A DNA stretch of 33,117 nucleotides, from contig DATBAT010000487.1 of the NCBI GenBank assembly GCA_036271375.1, positions 1-33,117 of the forward strand, written 5' to 3'. Numbering within the stretch: the first letter of the stretch is position 1; each line of letters starts with the position of its first letter. The notes under the pieces were generated by a model that ran no database searches, was not told the DNA's origin, and saw only the letters and a list, made by a program, of their open reading frames with translations. The DNA comes from DATBAT01 sp036271375. GTDB lineage: Bacteria; Acidobacteriota; Terriglobia; Terriglobales; Acidobacteriaceae. Shown here piece by piece: positions 32,352 to 33,117 of the stretch. A program made the position numbers and the translations under genes.

Positions 32352-33038
32352 TCAGTCTTTCCCCACAACCACTACCGTAGACAAACTCCGCGTCGTAAAC
32401 CCAAGCCCTTCGTACACCCGAATCGCCCCGGTATTTTCCGACGCCGCATGCAAAAAGGGAACCTCGCCGCGCTGCTGGATTCGTCGTACCAGCGAAGAAA
32501 TCAGCATCCGCGCGTAACCCCGTCCGCGATAATCGGGATGCGTACAAACCGCGCTTACCTCCGTGAAACCCGGCAGCTGTAGCCGTTCGCCGGCCATTGA
32601 TACCAGGCGCCCGCCGTCGCGAATCCCCAGATAGGTGCCCAGTTCCGGCGTGCGCTTGCCAAACGGGCCAGGTTTGGTCAATTCAATCAAGGCAAGCATT
32701 TCATCGACGTTCACAAGACCCAGCGTTTCAATCGATACATTCTCGCGCACCTCCACCGGCGCAGTCCAAATCATCTGCGTAAGCGAAACCTGGCGAACCA
32801 AAGTCAACTCAGCGGGAAATGCAGGAACGGTCTCGAGAAATAGCGCGGCGATCTCTCCGGGCAAGATGACGCGGGCAAGAGACGCCAACGCCTCGGCAGA
32901 GAAATCGCGCACCGCCGCCAGCAACGTGACTTCAGGCAGATATCGCTTGGCTAACTCGTCCCCCTCGGCGAAAGCAGCGTGACGCGTGGATAAAGCATTC
33001 CAGATCGCACCATCCAGCAAAACAAAGTCGGGACTCAC
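32352..33038 (-). CDS. GNAT-family N-acetyltransferase
   Basis: A 228-aa protein. The C-terminal half is the GNAT fold with acetyl-CoA motif A VCTHPDYRGRGYARMLISSLVRRI (Q/RxxGxG/A within YRGRGYA) and motif B ASENTGAIRVYEGLGFTTR. The N-terminal 110 residues are a divergent extension (FVLLDGAIWNALSTRH, then KRYLPEVTLLAAVRD), as in FR47-like proteins. Substrate unknown. Start GTG 33038 lies exactly 7 nt after a perfect TATAAT on the minus strand, suggesting a leaderless mRNA. Confidence 0.9.
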   Translation of the reverse strand: MSPDFVLLDGAIWNALSTRHAAFAEGDELAKRYLPEVTLLAAVRDFSAEALASLARVILPGEIAALFLETVPAFPAELTLVRQVSLTQMIWTAPVEVRENVSIETLGLVNVDEMLALIELTKPGPFGKRTPELGTYLGIRDGGRLVSMAGERLQLPGFTEVSAVCTHPDYRGRGYARMLISSLVRRIQQRGEVPFLHAASENTGAIRVYEGLGFTTRSLSTVVVVGKD

Positions 33039-33045
33039 AATTCGG

Positions 33046-33051
33046 ATTATA
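33046..33051 (-). promoter_or_regulatory. -10 element of the GNAT gene, implying leaderless transcript
   Basis: TATAAT on the minus strand, 7 nt before the GTG. With the usual start-site distance, transcription would begin at or next to the first base of the start codon. No clear -35 and no ribosome-binding site were found. The window end beyond it (33064-33096) contains a short TGCTnAnTGCT-type repeat. Confidence 0.45.
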
Positions 33052-33117
33052 TTCGGCCGGGCTTAGTGCTAGATGCTGAGTGCTAAATGCTGCTTCTCAG
33101 TACAACGAACCAGAATC

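Overview
The window looks like a chromosomal segment of an Acidobacteriota (Terriglobia/Koribacter-like) bacterium. This is inferred from moderately high GC, Ser/Thr kinases fused to TolB-like propellers, a secreted protein with an LPDAPS motif behind its signal peptide, an ECF sigma factor coupled to a Ser/Thr kinase, and dispersed intergenic palindromes and CACAGAG-type repeats. No 16S rRNA is present, so the assignment is not proven.

Layout. 1-7.6 kb: an HI0933-family flavoprotein, a secreted VIT/vWA protein, tilS and ftsH. 7.7-12.3 kb: a small LPDAPS protein, a REC-PilZ regulator, the C-terminal remnant of an S53 peptidase, a membrane-anchored metallophosphoesterase, a 353-bp non-coding element with perfect 26-bp terminal inverted repeats, and a photoactive-yellow-protein (PYP) homologue. 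12.4-20.3 kb: selD (divergent from the PYP gene), a GH32 fructan hydrolase, an aldo/keto reductase, a secreted hypothetical protein, a PAS-GAF-PAS hybrid histidine kinase and a TauE/SafE permease. 20.4-23 kb: a secreted DUF1579-like protein, then a siroheme sulfite (or nitrite) reductase. The reductase is preceded by a 28-codon ORF with four Cys codons in five positions and an intrinsic terminator, together resembling a cysteine-responsive attenuator.

23.3-27.8 kb: a secreted Tyr/Asp/Arg-rich protein, a sigma factor/Ser-Thr kinase pair overlapping at ATGA, a small membrane protein, three small proteins (two very basic) and a cold-shock protein. 27.8-30.5 kb: a 901-aa Ser/Thr kinase with a propeller domain. 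30.67-32.33 kb: tRNA-Val(GAC) and a decayed 1.6-kb integrated element bounded by a 46-bp duplication of the tRNA 3' part. It carries a truncated tyrosine integrase, a truncated membrane-protein gene and an intact SnoaL/NTF2-like gene. The window ends with a GNAT acetyltransferase.

Most genes are singly transcribed housekeeping, sensing or envelope functions. The main novel candidates are the Cys-codon leader/terminator before the sulfite reductase, the PYP homologue with its chromophore-pocket residues largely kept, the 353-bp inverted-repeat element, and the tRNA-Val att scar in which the two copies differ by a compensatory T-stem base-pair change.
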